Positions 1 through 12,339 of a stretch of DNA of 64,000 bases are shown here, one piece after another. The DNA is taken from NCBI GenBank assembly GCA_023846275.1, contig CM043870.1, positions 16,724,385-16,788,384 of the forward strand. The letters run 5' to 3'. Origin of the DNA: Vanilla planifolia. Lineage: Eukaryota > Streptophyta > Magnoliopsida > Asparagales > Orchidaceae. Numbering within the stretch: the first letter of the stretch is position 1; every line of letters starts with the position of its first letter. Made by a program: the position numbers and the translations under genes. Below the pieces are notes generated by a model, which ran no database searches, was not told the origin of the DNA, and was given only the letters and a program-made list of their open reading frames with translations.

Positions 1-499
1 TAATTGATTAGGCACTTGGTTGATTTCAAACATGGCTTTCTTCTCCAATCTCTTTAAAAGAATATACCTAAGAACGAAACCTTTATTGAAGGCATCTACT
101 ATTGAGTTGGCCTTAGTCTCTCAATATTTTATTTTCAAGTTATATTATTTAATAAGCTCTATTTTAGAAGGATATACTTAAGGCTTACCATACTCCAATA
201 AGGTCAAAACTAGAGTCAATCGACATAATAGCCTTAACAAAGTCACAGTATCAAGTAAATCGAGAAATTACCAAGTTTCGCTATAAAGAAGGCCTAAGTT
301 CATATAGATCTCATAATGATTTTCCTTTGAAGTCACTAGCTTTAATGCATAATGTGCAAGATAAGCAAATATGGTAGAATAATATAACATAGACATTTGT
401 CTCTAGCTCAAATGAGTTAGCTCCATATTGATTTGAGCCTCAACTATCCTTGGCACATAACAATATCTAAAAGCTACCATGAATTTACTCCAAAGAGTC

Positions 500-1750
500 A
501 CTATTTGAAACATCCCCAAACATGGAATGTTGTTGACCATAAAACCAAGTAGATACTTATCCATTGAGAACCAAGGCTACTAGTATAACCATCCATTCAA
601 TTGGGCTCCCCAATACATAAAAAAACCATAAATGTACATAAGCTTTATTCAATAAATTGGAAAGAGTTAACATGAAGATAGGTATAGAAGCTAGAAAAGT
701 TTTGATAAGGATAAATTTTCCCCCTAAGGATAATAATTTTTGCTACTAATCTACAATTCTATTATTTATCTTATTGAGTATTTACTAATAGTGTAAAGCT
801 ATTTTCATTCCTTTAATCAAAGCAATACCTAAGTAATTGAATAGGAGAATGCCTTTACTAAATCCCATTAGACTACAATGCTAATGACTCTTTCTTGAAT
901 TACCATTATTTCCACATATGGCAAAACTCTTTATGGATTAATAATTAGTCATTAACCATCTTGAAATTCTCCTAGGAATTTCATCACATTTGCAATAGAT
1001 CTTTTAACCACATGTATGAAGATGATAAAGTCATCTATGTAGCATAAATGAGTTACCTATGGACAACCTTTAAGGATTATATAGTGAAATGCTTTGCCTT
1101 GAGTAGTTTATTGAGCCCCCTACTTAAAGCTTCACCACTAACAATAATAATAGAGGAGATTAAAGGATTACCTTATTTGAATTTGGAAGCCTAAAAATAT
1201 CCACTTTTTTCCATTGATAGAGAGGGATATTCTACTGAATTCCATTATTTTCATGACTATTTTAATAAAATTTATAACCAAACCAAATTGCTAAATAACA
1301 TAGCATAAGAAATCCCAAGACAAGGTACCAAATGCATTCTTAATGTCTAGCTTTAAAATACAAATGCTTCCTCTAGCCTTCTTATTGATGGAATGTCATT
1401 TCCCAATAATATGTTTTCTACAATGTTCTTACCACTAACAAATGCCTCTTACTCCAAAAAAAAATTAAGATTGGTATAATTGATTACAATATGTTGACAA
1501 TTACCTTAGTTTATATTTTTCTATAAAGTTGGATAAACAAGTAAGCCAAAAAACTTAGAGAGTTGTGGGTCCTCTTTTTTCTGAATAAGCATAATATTAA
1601 CCCTAGCTAATGCAATTGGAATTGACAAACCATTCATGAAATCTCTGGCTTCCCTTAGAAAATTATTAGCAATGATATGCTTACATTGAGAGAAGAAAAT
1701 CCTATACAATACATTTGGCCTGATGTACTTTGATGATCCATGTCCCAAAC
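500..1750 (-). pseudogene. LINE ORF2 reverse transcriptase remnant
   Basis: The minus-strand open stretch 1748-1521 reads like the RT entry region: FLREARDFMNGL, then NIMLIQKKEDPQ (family: xItLIPKxxdP). Further on, LKLDIKNAFG (1360-1325) is the first catalytic aspartate motif, and YIDDFIIF (about 1041-1015) is the second catalytic motif, normally F/Y-A-D-D. The Ala-to-Ile change is notable because the other LINE here shows it too. RT would copy the LINE RNA at the nicked target. Frames are shifted and stopped between the blocks. The fingers-to-thumb order is intact although the coding sequence is not. Confidence 0.8.
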
Positions 1751-2259
1751 AATCTATTTTAACTCCTTAAGAGTAACTGCTCTTATGAGAAAATCATTGA
1801 TTACTTGGGACACTTCTGTAATAATAGTATTTAATAATTTGTGCACGTTAATAGAAGACAAAGCTAACAAAAAATCTTTAAAATGTTGCATAACAATATT
1901 AGTTATGTGATTCTCTTCTATTATATAGTTTCCACTAATGTCCTTAATTTGTGTTATTATGAGTTTACTTTATTTCTTCTTAACTACAATAAGAAAAAAT
2001 TGTGTTTTTATCTCCTTCTTTAAGCCAAGTAATTTTTTCTTTTTACTCCAAAATGTCTCTTTATTCTTGATTGAAGCAAGAAGTAAGCTACATGCTATTA
2101 GTAGGTCTTGCTTTGTCTCCTTATTTTGATGAAGTTTGAACAATCTTTCTTTTTTTCTTGACATGCTTCTCAATAGACTTTAAGGCCTCAAATATGTTGC
2201 TAAAATAGGTCATGTTCCAATCTTTTAGACACAGCTTTAGTCTTTTGAGTTTATTGGCT

Positions 2260-3045
2260 ATTGCATCCATTCCATTCTTAGTACTATATAAATTCTAATT
2301 TCTTTCAATAGTTTGCATAAAGGATGGCTGGTTGATCTACATGTTTTGAAATTTGAATGGTTAAGTGGGGAATGATCAAAAATAAATTTGTTCAAGTGGT
2401 GAATCCTTGTGTTTAGCATAATATTAAACCAATCAAGATTGATCAATACTCTATTTAGCCTCCTCCATACCTAAACATCTTTCATAACACCCAACCAAGT
2501 GAAGGGGCAACCCATGAAAAGATGCTCCTTTAAGCTACAATGCTTAATATAATCATTAAAATCACTGATAACTCTTAAGTGAGACTTAGAATAACCTTTA
2601 CATTCCTTCAATGTAGTAATGACATTAAAATCCTCACCTATTAGCTACATGAGAAAAGTAGAATCTAAAATTATCTTTAGTTCCCTCTACAATGTTCTCC
2701 TCTTAATATAAGAGCTTTTAGCATAGATAAAAGTATAAAATGTTTGAGTGAACCAACTTTCATTCTTGTAAAAAAAAGTTGTATAAATTAATCATCAATA
2801 ATAATTGTTCGACATGATGCACTTATATTCCAAAATATCCAAATTCTGTTATTGTAGTTTAAGGTACAATGTTAAAATTGAAGCTTCCTTTTGAGACGTT
2901 CCATCTATCTATTATTTAACCATGGGTTCAGACAATGTAATGATGCTAAATTGATTAGATCTAATAATAGATTTAAGGTGATTTATAGAGTCTTTCTAAT
3001 CACCCCACCTATATTCCAAATCAGCATACTCATCATAATGGGTAA
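2260..3045 (-). pseudogene. LINE ORF2 endonuclease domain remnant
   Basis: An exonuclease-endonuclease-phosphatase fold nuclease, which nicks target DNA in LINE retrotransposition. Visible on the minus strand: the N-terminal strand LIWNIGG (near 3025-3000), the metal-binding segment GEDFNV (near 2637-2621; the family norm is GGDFN, so one Gly is replaced by Glu), the segment WRRLNRVLI (family: x-RLDRfL), and the catalytic FDHSPL (near 2380-2364). The last residues lie in a 62-codon open stretch at 2258-2446. Stops elsewhere show that it is dead. The order and roughly 230-residue spacing are normal for plant L1 ORF2. Confidence 0.8.
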
Positions 3046-3539
3046 TGATCCTACCATTTAAATATTTTTAGCTCTTTCTCATGTTCCTTAGATTGCATTG
3101 TTGAAATACATATTTTTTTTTGCTTCATTTGTCATTTTTTGAGGTCACCAGCATGAAATAAAAAAGTCTTTATCATCCTTTAATAAAACTCTTAATTCAA
3201 AAGCTCTTTCTTTTAAGTCCTCAATGAAGTGTTTAAGGGATTGTACAGTGTTGTGGTGTAGTAGATTATAAGAATGATTAACTTTAGAAGCCCTTCAATA
3301 TGACAAACCCACCTCCTTGTTAAATTTATCCTGAGCCTTGAAATCCTATGATCTTCAGAGAGTTGATGAATTGGTCTTTTTAGATTCTAGAGATTTAATC
3401 TTATCTTTGTTCAATTGTATGACCAAATCCTTATCACCAGCCACTTTATCCTACAATTATATACTATTTTGAAGAGGGCTTGACTCAATACTACTTATTT
3501 TCTTTGGTGAATTATGTGCTACTTCTGTGCTCTTAGTTT

Positions 3540-3880
3540 TCAAGTTTGCTACCATTGTTTTCATTTATTTTTCTAATTGTCTTAAAACAATAATTTATGG
3601 CTCAAAAGGGTTCATAATAATTGCATCAATTTTTAATGGAGTTCCAATAGCATATACACTTTAGTACAAAGTTGATTCATTGAAGAGGTAAATTAGTAAG
3701 TACTCTAAAGAAACCTAGATAGGAGCCCAAGATGGCTCTACATCTAATTGAAACTTAGGTGTCCATTTTAAAAACCTAGTAAAAGAAATCAACAATAGAC
3801 CGCTCATGATGCAACTAACACTTATGTAACATTCTTTTTAAGAAAACTTAATTAAGATATTTCAAATATCAAAATGACCA
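3540..3880 (-). pseudogene. LINE ORF1 remnant (DUF4283-like RNA-binding region)
   Basis: The minus-strand translation contains KWTPKF, a proline/tryptophan stretch ending PSWAPI, then about 30 residues later YAIGTPLKID. This matches the pattern of plant LINE ORF1 proteins, where a W-P-x-F segment, a vWVrLP-like segment and an iG-plk-D segment make up the DUF4283 domain that binds the LINE RNA. Several in-frame stops are present. The C-terminal zinc knuckle, clear in the second LINE of this window at 51485-51763, was not recognised here. The block lies upstream, in LINE orientation, of the endonuclease remnant, as expected. Confidence 0.6.
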
Positions 3881-4138
3881 ATTCGGTATGTCTCAGAGAA
3901 ACCAATATTTTTGAATTTAACTCTTAAAGGTTCTATACTTGAGCATCCATGTAAACATTTTCAAATTAATGTGAATTTGAAGGAGGCTACCATTTTCGGG
4001 ATCTCATCCTCATCAAAGATGACTTCCATCCTCCCACTATATGTAGAAACATATATGATTTTAATGAGGAAGGATGAGATTTTCACCCTCACCACCTCCA
4101 CAAAGGAGCAATTTGATGCAAAAAATCTCAATTGATAT

Positions 4139-5695
4139 TGTTGAATTGGAATTGTAAAATGTAATGAGCATCTTAGAGATTAACTTCAAGATATTATGAG
4201 AAAAGAAAATTTTGAAAGATAATACAAAAAAACTTTATAAAAGACAACGTACAAGAGATACTCTCCCAAGGAAACCTTAGCTAAGAGAGCACTGAAAGCA
4301 ACACAGAGATCACTTAATATGCTAGCTCACATCTTCAATGGCACAAAGATGGGGTTACTCAAAAAGGCTTAAATAAATTAATCTCAATAAAGAAAAGAGC
4401 AAAGGTTGCACAAATGCAAATTGAAAACACTAAAAAAGCTTTATTAAGCCTCATGGAAAACTAGAGTAATGAAGTAATTGCACACAAAGGCAGTCCATAC
4501 ACATAAGGAAATTAAGTCTTAAAGAGTAAGGAAAGTGATGTTATATGAGGTTTGAGAATAAAGTTAGAAGAAGACAAAAGTGGCAAATTCGTTTAAGCTT
4601 TAATTGACAAAGTAAGAAGGAAATGTCAAAGTGAAATGAAATTATTATGTGGCAATAATAGGAAGACAATGTTGTAGAAATGAAGATAAACTAGCATTGT
4701 GGCTTATTGCTTGAGTCTCGAACCCCTCCTCTTAGTATTGGATCCTTAAGGAACCAATATGTTAAAGTTCTTACTGCAATCAATCTTAAGACCTCAATAA
4801 GATGTAATAAAATATTAAAAATTCTATTCACGCAAATACCATCTTTTCTAAAGGGTAAGCTTAAATTTTATAGAAGTCTTAAGCAAAAAAGGCAAAAAAA
4901 AGAAAAAAAAAATACAAATTTGTGATCAAAAGTTATTTCCAAATGATTTTTTAAAAGTTGTCATTTTAGATGCAAGATCTACTTTCTAAAAAATGGTTGC
5001 CAAAGCTATTGTCAAAACTATTACTAAATAGCTTTTTGAAAACCTATCATTTTGTTACAAAAATCTATAGTCAAAGTTGCTATCAAACAACTTTCTAAAA
5101 AGTTGTATTTTAGATCACCATTAGCTAGATTTGTCTTGGTTATCACGAGTCAGATTTAAGTCAATTTGCCATGGGTTGTGCAAACTATTTTACTGATGCG
5201 TTAGACTAGTAAGCCTACACAACAAAGGTGAATGTGTTTACGTTCAGTAGTAGCATATAGATCGATGTGTCACAGGTTAATCTGCAGATCAATACGACAT
5301 CTAATTGATCTGTGTGCATTCTTGGGTTGCCCAAATTATTTTGTTGATAGTCGAACTGACAAGTCGATGCAACAACAACGAATTTGGGTGCATTCATGGG
5401 TCATGTGAACCTGTGATCCAAATGAATCCAAAAGACTCATTCGTTGAACTATTTTTGTTGAACAAGTTATGGGTGGGCCATCGTTAGGGTCAAGTCAATG
5501 AAGACCGAAAAAGTTGGTAGGAATGGTCTTAATAAGCTATTTATTAGTCCCTTGTGTATTATTGGCTCGAATGTTGAATCCAAAATGAAATTTTAGGCTC
5601 TATCTTGACCTACACATTAAGATTTGATACCTTGATTGTACAGAAGTGTCGATTCTTATCTACTGCCACCTGGGCATCAAAAATCCCGAAGGAAA
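4139..5695 (-). mobile_element. Family A Ty3/gypsy LTR (1.56 kb, minus strand)
   Basis: The sequence is the reverse complement of the LTRs at 29968-31486 and 35671-37206. It begins (minus strand, right end) near 5695 with a start related to TGTCATTAGGAG, followed by the conserved TTTTTGATGCCCA block, and ends at 4139 with the family ending CAACA. A purine-rich stretch related to GGTGAGGGCAC lies just outside the right end, as next to the inner element's 3' LTR, so this is probably a 3' LTR whose interior was lost. Sub-repeats of about 75 bp fall at about 5165-5420. No matching target duplication was seen (CTAAT on the right, TGATA on the left). It abuts the LINE at 4138. Confidence 0.75.
5165..5420 (-). 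repeat. About 75-bp sub-repeats inside family A LTR
   Basis: The phrase GTGCATT recurs at 5314 and 5389 (75 bp apart), with a more divergent unit near 5234. Equivalent units with the same period occur in the sister LTRs at 30275-30560 and 35970-36250. This stretch keeps more CpG sites than most of the surrounding DNA. Confidence 0.6.
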
Positions 5696-7235
5696 CTAAT
5701 GTCCTCACCACCTGAGCTCTCCATTGATGACTATTCCATAAGGCTCAAAGGCCTTAAGACCAAAATGAAAATAAAAAGGCTGAAGAAGCACATTTTATAA
5801 AATTTTTGTTGTCAACTATCCATTGTAGCACCATCCAATCATCCTATTGTCTCATCATATTCTCTCAAGAAAATTATAGCTTCACGATAATAATACTTAT
5901 AAAGCACAAGCCTATATAAATACTCAAAAAGTCATTGCCTTACATAGACAAGACTTTCTCTTTTTTTTGGCCCATAAAGACCTTTATATCCGAGATAGGG
6001 TCATTCTTTTTATTATTTTACTTTTGTGCCTTAGGTTTATTCATGTTTCTTGCAAACACATAACAATGCACACAATTTCATGCAATTTTTTAATTAACCA
6101 CAAGCAACGACATTCCTATTCAATTGACCATAAACACATCATGCCTTTTAATTAATGAAAGAAATATAACTACAATGTGCAAAATAAAATACCTTGATAA
6201 CAATCATTTATAAACTATTTTATGGTGGCATATAATAGTATATCACAACATTAGACATATGCATGTATATCACATGCCAAGTTCCTAAATAAGCCCATAT
6301 TATCAAACATCAACATATCAAGTAGACACATATAAATGTATTAGATTTCTACTTCAAATTTAGAAGAAATCTACAATTTAGCTCCTATTTTTCCTTTTCT
6401 TGTTTTATAATCATAACAAAAGCATATATCATAATTCTTGTACAATTTCAAAGTGTTAGCTCTACTAGGTTTAATGCAAATTGGATAATTACAAGTTCCA
6501 GTTTCATTTGATACATGAAATATTTCCACACTTATTTCTCTTCCTAATTACTATGTTATACTTTCTCCCTCTTAATTTTCATGCCATTCTTTCTCTCTTT
6601 TAAATTTTCTTTATCTCTATCAAGGCTTCAAATCTCTCAGTTTTCTTCCTCATTATCTCTCTTCCTACTCTTACTCTAGTCTTTCCTTTACCCCATCTTT
6701 CTTTAACTAATTATCTTAACAAACTTGAAAACAATGACCAAAGTTAAGCTTTTAGACTCACTGTAATGATTTACTTAGTTGTGTAATGTAAATGAGATTG
6801 CCTCCTCCATCTCACTAGAAATCAACAAGTGATGTGGTAGTGAGAAATGTCGTAGTAAGGATTTTATGGTTAGGTATTTCGTCCTATTAAGCATGCGAAA
6901 AGGAAATTAAAAAATAAAAAAATTATCATAGTGTTAAGGGGTCTAAGATTATATGTATAATATTAAATAAATTGTACCTTTTTAGTTAAGACTATATATT
7001 TCAACAATTCATAATAAATCCATTTATATTTCAATTTAGAATAAATGATCATAATTTTACTCATCTCAGTGAGCTTTATCTAGTTATATATTTACTTATA
7101 TATTTTAGAATACTTTATTTTCCAATCAGTTTGAGCATATTTTGAGTGAATCAATATTTGCATAAAATTTTGAAATATCAATACCCCTTTATTACCAAAG
7201 AAATTTGAGAGTATTACATTACCTTGCCTTGACCA
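5696..7235. other. Gene-free AT-rich spacer with pyrimidine-rich tract
   Basis: No readable gene or domain was found on either strand. A strongly pyrimidine-biased tract (mostly C and T on the plus strand) lies at about 6515-6715. The first part could be leftover interior of the gypsy element whose LTR ends at 5695, but no integrase or other domain was recognised. Two short open frames (62 codons each, the second partly in the next block) have no family-like features and look like chance. Confidence 0.4.
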
Positions 7236-9700
7236 ACATTAAAGGCCACGCTGATATGAAATGATAATGCTTAAAAAATGAGAGCCATGGCCACACAGTC
7301 CTTGAGTTTTGAACACTTTTTTGGACATCAACAACCTTGTCCAATGTGACCACTTGTACAATTTTGTGGACTAGACCACTGATTTATGTACTCTCTATAA
7401 TTATCTTTTTCTCTAGTCCCTCAAAACTTGCAAAGAGTTTTATCATAACTTGTTTCATTTGTAATCATCTACATTGGAATAGACCCCTCTTTTTCCTTAT
7501 TAGTGCTGACCAAACAATAGTTTGAAGAGGGGCTTCAACATCACCTTAACATCAATTACTTATCTTCTATTTTATCCTTTGAACATTGGTAAGCCACTTA
7601 CTAGTTATCTATACTCCTCCAACCTTTGAACATTCAATTGCATGCCTAATATGAATGATAACCTCATTGCATTAAAGGTTATCATAAAGCTATTGGCATA
7701 ATAAAGTGCATTGCATGCATGATGTTGTCCTTTTCACTATAAGGAATCTCTAAAGACTGGTATTTACATTGTTAGTAGGGATCATCTAATCCTTCAACCA
7801 ACTTTAACTAGAGGTTTTTGCATACTTCACTTTCACTAATTATACACATCAATTAGACCAATAGCTCTTCAATGTGGTGCAAAGAGAGGGTGAATGTTTA
7901 AAAAAGTATATTATGCATTTTCATATTATTTTGACCCAAGTCTAATGTTATTGTCAGTATATGGTGACATCATGCTAAGAAATATTTAATAAATATGGCA
8001 CCAAAAAAGTCTTTTGACAAGTCAATGTTTCTTTGGCCTAGATCTAGTTGATGCAGTTCATCAAAGAGTACATTATGCTAAGGAGAATGTTTATTTAGTG
8101 TGGTTACCCTCTTTAACTATAAGTCATGTTTTTTAGCAAGATTAGGTATGTCTTTTCCTTTCATTCTAGCTAATTCCTAACAATGTTTCCAAGTAGCACC
8201 AAAGATGTAATGCGGAAGTGATAATGAATCAATCAAAGTTGGAGTCATTAACTAAAAGCCACACTAATCAAAATGTTACTACTTGAAAAATGAGGTGCTT
8301 AATCATTGATTATTAGCTCTAGTTGGGTCATCAAGAACCTTATCCACTCTAAACATCAACACAAGCTTTTGTTCCATGCTGATTTAACTAATTTGTACAA
8401 ATCCTTCCTCTAATTGTTTGGCACTCCTTGGGACATATATTGCTGCTTTTCTAAGTAATTTCTCAACTACAATGACACAATCTCCCTCCTCTTCCTCATC
8501 AATATAAACTAAACAAGGTTCTTGAAGAGGAGCATCACCACTACAAGTTCATTATATCCTCTAACTGGTGTTAGGTCACTTGCTACATAATTATTCTCAT
8601 CCAGCCTTCAAGTATTCATAACACTAATTTAGATAATTACCTTAACATATTCAATGGGATCATTGATTTGTATGCCTACAAAAGGGAGTCCAATGCATAT
8701 TGTTTGCCTCATCACTAGGAGGAACCTCTTGGGATTAGTATTAATATTTTTTAATAGGATCCATCTGTTCATTCAAACAGCTCTTTTGAGAGTCCATATC
8801 TTATTTTTACTAGCTACACACTTTGTTGAGACCATGAAATCTTTGGGATTGTGCAAAAGGAGGGTGAATATGTAAGAAAAAATTAAATTAGGAATGTCCA
8901 TGCCATTTTGATTCAAGTCTGATGATGTAACCATTACAAAGGTTTACACACAATGTTCCTCCAAAATTGCTTATGATAATCTTTTTTACACACATATTTA
9001 GTTGATGAAGCTCACTCAAGAGTATTATACAGCATGGAGGATGCTGATTTATGATAATAACACCCTCTCTAAGTAGAGCCAAAATCCATGCCTTGAAACC
9101 ATGAAGAAGTCAACCATTTGCTTCAAACTAAGCCAATGCCAAAGAACGTTACCAACACCCTAAATGCAATGTGGTAGTGATCCTAAATTAGTTAGTCAAA
9201 AGTTTTTACCATAATGAGGGTGAATTGATTTCCCTTGATCAACAACAAAGGATATGCTAATCCAAAGTGATATTTTTTTATCAGTGAGAGCTATGGCTAA
9301 ATAATCACTAAGTGGGTATTAACTACATTATTGACAACCTTATGCAATTAGACTTCCAGCACAATTTTATTGCTCAGTTCATTGATGGACCCCCACCCCA
9401 CCCAAAAATGACTCTTGCCTACAATCATCTAACAAATTAGGGTCAATCATAATAGAACAAGGTGTCCCAATGGAATTACTACAATGATTTCATAACCACA
9501 ACCTTAAATGTAGTAGCAAGTTACATAAGTAGTAGTATGATAATCAAGAATTTTAGCTCTTGTTCAAGCTATTTTAACCATGTCAATGACCCCAAATGTT
9601 TCCATATAACTACCTTAAAAGAATAGCACAAGAGCTTTGTAAGTACTATAATGTGTTAGCTCGAGGATATGATCCCAACATCCTTTAACCAAAGGATCTA
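7236..9700. repeat. Degenerate tandem repeat, period about 1 kb, about 2.5 copies
   Basis: Three blocks begin with related phrases at about 7236 (ATTAAAGGCCACGCTGAT), 8258 (ACTAAAAGCCACACTAAT) and 9241 (CAACAAAGGATATGCTAAT), giving spacings of about 1020 and 985 bp. Matching internal landmarks also recur: TTGAAGAGG-GC-TCA at 7522 and 8521, and the GAGGGTGAATRT phrase near 7888 and 8861 followed by an ATT-TGA-CAAGTCT phrase at 7930 and 8910. The third unit fades after about 9700. The units are heavily diverged. On the minus strand they give partly protein-like stretches (for example VDKVLDD in one unit and LDKVVDV in another), but no family was recognised. This could be a duplicated exon, part of an unknown transposon or a long-period satellite. 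Confidence 0.55.
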
Positions 9701-10594
9701 CCATACAGAAAAAAAAACATATGATAATTGCTCTTAATAAGTGACAAATGTGCATTGACTTTAAAAACATCAACAAAGTCTATGCAAAGTGTTGTGTTCT
9801 CTTGCCAAAATTGAAGCTCTAATTGATTTAATTGCAAGCTAAAATGTTAAGTGCTTCTTGAATAACTTCTATAGTTATCATTAGATTCACATGGTCAAGA
9901 AGGTGAAAAAATAACTTTTTAATAATTGTCTTTGATATCTTATATCATAAGATGAAGTCTGTTCATTTGAAAAATGTAAGTGCCCCTTATTAAAGGATGA
10001 TTGAAAAAGTCTTCAATGCCTAGTGGGGAAGGAACTTGAAAGCTAACATTCAAGCCATTCTGGTAAAGTGTGCATCCTTTAAGCAAAATTTACTTAACTA
10101 AAACATTCCAAAAACTTATAAAGTACTAGATGAAGTTGAAACTAGCCAAGCAAACATTTGACACCTCATTCAAAAAATTCCAAAGCTAACAAGTCTAAAT
10201 TAGAGGCTTGGAAGCAAATCCCAAGAAAATCAAAGTTATCATTTACATGTCTTCACTTAGAAATAGTCTAAGATGTTAAGGAGATAACTAGAAAATAGCT
10301 ATTTTTCCTTTTTTTATTTCTTATTTAGGAACTAATACCCTCTCAGTCTTCAAGGAATTGTCTAGGCCAAGAGGATAAGATTGAATGAAATAGTGTGGGG
10401 CAACTTTCTATCAACCCAAGAAATATTTTTTCACAACCTATTTATCGAGCTCCCCTCTACTAGGAAAAACCTTCCTCTTCTAACTAAATACATCAAACAA
10501 GGTTGGCCTTCAATTTGCTAGTTTGTTACACTAACCATAATCCTCATTGCCAAGAAGTTTGGAATCTATTGCTTAACCTTTCTTCCTTATGTGA
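9701..10594. other. Gene-free AT-rich stretch
   Basis: No open frame, domain or repeat was recognised on either strand. It separates the 1 kb tandem repeat from the copia LTR. It may be residual tandem repeat or the missing 5' end of the copia LTR (present at 16202-16340 in the other copy but not alignable here). Confidence 0.4.
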
Positions 10595-12302
10595 TTGCTT
10601 GATGATAGTAAAACCATTCATTTGTATTCTAATGATTCTCTTAAATGTTTTTTAGATATTGTCACTTGAGTTTACTTGTTGAAATATTTAGATGGTATGT
10701 AGTAGTTATTCTAGAAAATAAATTGGACCAATGGTTAGTGACTCAAAGAGCTCATTGGAAAACATTTTTTGAGAGAATATAACTAGACTTGAATGCAATG
10801 ATTAAAGTAAATTTGTAAAAATAATTAAGATAATGTAATAATTTATCAAGTACTCTTTGTAAAGTCATCTTTAAATGTAAGCCTATGATGAAGACCTAGG
10901 AATCAATGGGTCAGATCATGAATGTGTGGGAAAATCACATTAAAAGCTTTCTAAAATGTTCTTCACACTTCAAAAGATTTCTATAATACTTAAACCCAAG
11001 TTTTATATTCTTGTGTTGTGTGAGGGCATCAAACCATAAGGTCTTAAGTCTTAAAAGAAAAAGATTTAAAATCCTTATTAGAGGGTTTAACAATACATTC
11101 AATAATCCATCTAATAATAATTAGAACATCAAGTGAAATAATCAATATTTTAAGTCTAATTTTAACCCAAATTAGATCAAATGTCCATTGGATGGTTATA
11201 GGAGAGTCTAACAATCCATCAAATAATAATTAGACCATTAAATGAAGGAATCAATATTTTAAATTTAATGGTGCCACAAATTAGATCAAATGTCCATTGG
11301 TTCACCCAATTATTGTTCAATAATTAGTCTAATAAGTGATCAAATTATCCATTGGTTAGCATGATAAAATGAACTTGCAAATGAATTTCTTTGTCAACTC
11401 ATCAAATAATTTGGGAAGATCAAGCTTGGCATAATCAGACTATTTAATAAAAGGATCAAACTACTTTATATATTTATAGATAAGCAATTACAAAAACTAA
11501 GATTCTTAGATTCTTACTTATCTTTCTAATTCAAGCCCCAAATGGTCAAGTAGCCATTACCTATCAATTAGCTAATCTTTGGTTATAATTAGAGTTTAAC
11601 TAACAATGAAGCAAAGCTTTTATACTTGAATAACATTATACTTTTAATTACTAAATTTTGAGATCAGTTTTAAAGCAAAGTTGAAGCTAGAATCATTTTT
11701 TATTTATTATATCTAATCTTCTATGTAAGGGTTTTAATAACCTAAGTAATAATTTCAATCCAAAGTAAATTACATTGATTTAGTGTTCCTCCCAAGTTAT
11801 TTGATTTGTTATAAGATTTTATATTTTGAGCTTAAAACTTATGTTTTGGTTCACTTATTAGTTTCTTGTATTTGGTCATTTGGGATTGTTTTTTATTGTA
11901 TTTTTGCTAGAATTTGTAGGGACATTTGGCATACTATTGTAAACCTTTTTGTGGTAATAAATCATAAGATATTTTTGCTTAATGTGAGGGTTTTATCTAC
12001 CCACTTTCACAAAAGGGTTGAGATTGTAAACCAAGTATTTTATGGCTAAGGATAGACATAAATTCAATATTTGCAATTGAAGAACCAAAATACTATGGTT
12101 TCTTTAAATTGTTACACTCCACACACAACAAGATTTCAATTATTAATAAGAGCTTTCAAAGGATATTTTAAGAAAAATTTTAATCAAAACTTTTTAAGGC
12201 TTCTATTGAATTTGTATTATTTGCCCTCAATTTGTTAATTTGGTTAAACATTTACAATGCAATTCCCTTTTGTGTTAAAATCTTAATTCATTATTCTAAA
12301 CA
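10595..12302 (+). repeat. Ty1/copia 5' LTR (5' end not resolved)
   Basis: It ends CTAAACA at 12302, directly before the primer-binding site. The first about 470 bp align with the 3' LTR at 16340-16815; the 5'-most about 140 bp of the LTR, seen at 16202-16340, is not recognisable here. An 88-codon open frame inside it (11783-12049) has no family features and is probably chance. It contains about 109-bp internal repeats. Confidence 0.55.
11085..11360 (+). repeat. About 109-bp tandem repeat within copia LTR
   Basis: The block CCATCWAATAATAATTAGA occurs at 11107 and 11216 (109 bp apart). Each is followed by ATCAATATTTTAA and then TTAGATCAAATGTCCATTGG. A partial third unit ends with ATCAAATTATCCATTGG near 11359. 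Confidence 0.7.
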
Positions 12303-12304
12303 AT

Positions 12305-12316
12305 TGGTATTAAGGC
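12305..12316 (+). promoter_or_regulatory. Primer-binding site, initiator Met-tRNA type (copia)
   Basis: TGGTATTAAGGC lies three bases after the LTR end CA. The usual plant copia/gypsy site is TGGTATCAGAGC, so nine of twelve positions agree. The C-to-T difference fits deamination. Confidence 0.6.
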
Positions 12317-12339
12317 AAGGATGTTGCTAGGGATTACAA

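Larger units (their letters stand above)
1..4138 (-). mobile_element. L1-type LINE (non-LTR retrotransposon), degraded, 5' truncated
   Basis: Read on the minus strand, this stretch follows plant L1 order: ORF1 remnant (about 3880-3540), apurinic endonuclease (about 3045-2260) and reverse transcriptase (about 1750-500), then the RT tail running off the left edge. The endonuclease, RT and ORF1 remnants are described separately. The 5' end stops at 4138, where a family A gypsy LTR begins, so either the LTR inserted into the LINE or a deletion joined them. All frames carry several stops and shifts, so the element is inactive. Family assignment rests on the WN(I)GG, G-DFN and DHSPL endonuclease motifs plus the RT motifs, all in the expected order and spacing. 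Confidence 0.85.

Noticed and set aside
11783-12049. 88-codon plus-strand frame rich in Phe, Leu and Ile
   Set aside because: It lies inside the copia 5' LTR, and the composition is what AT-rich DNA gives by chance.
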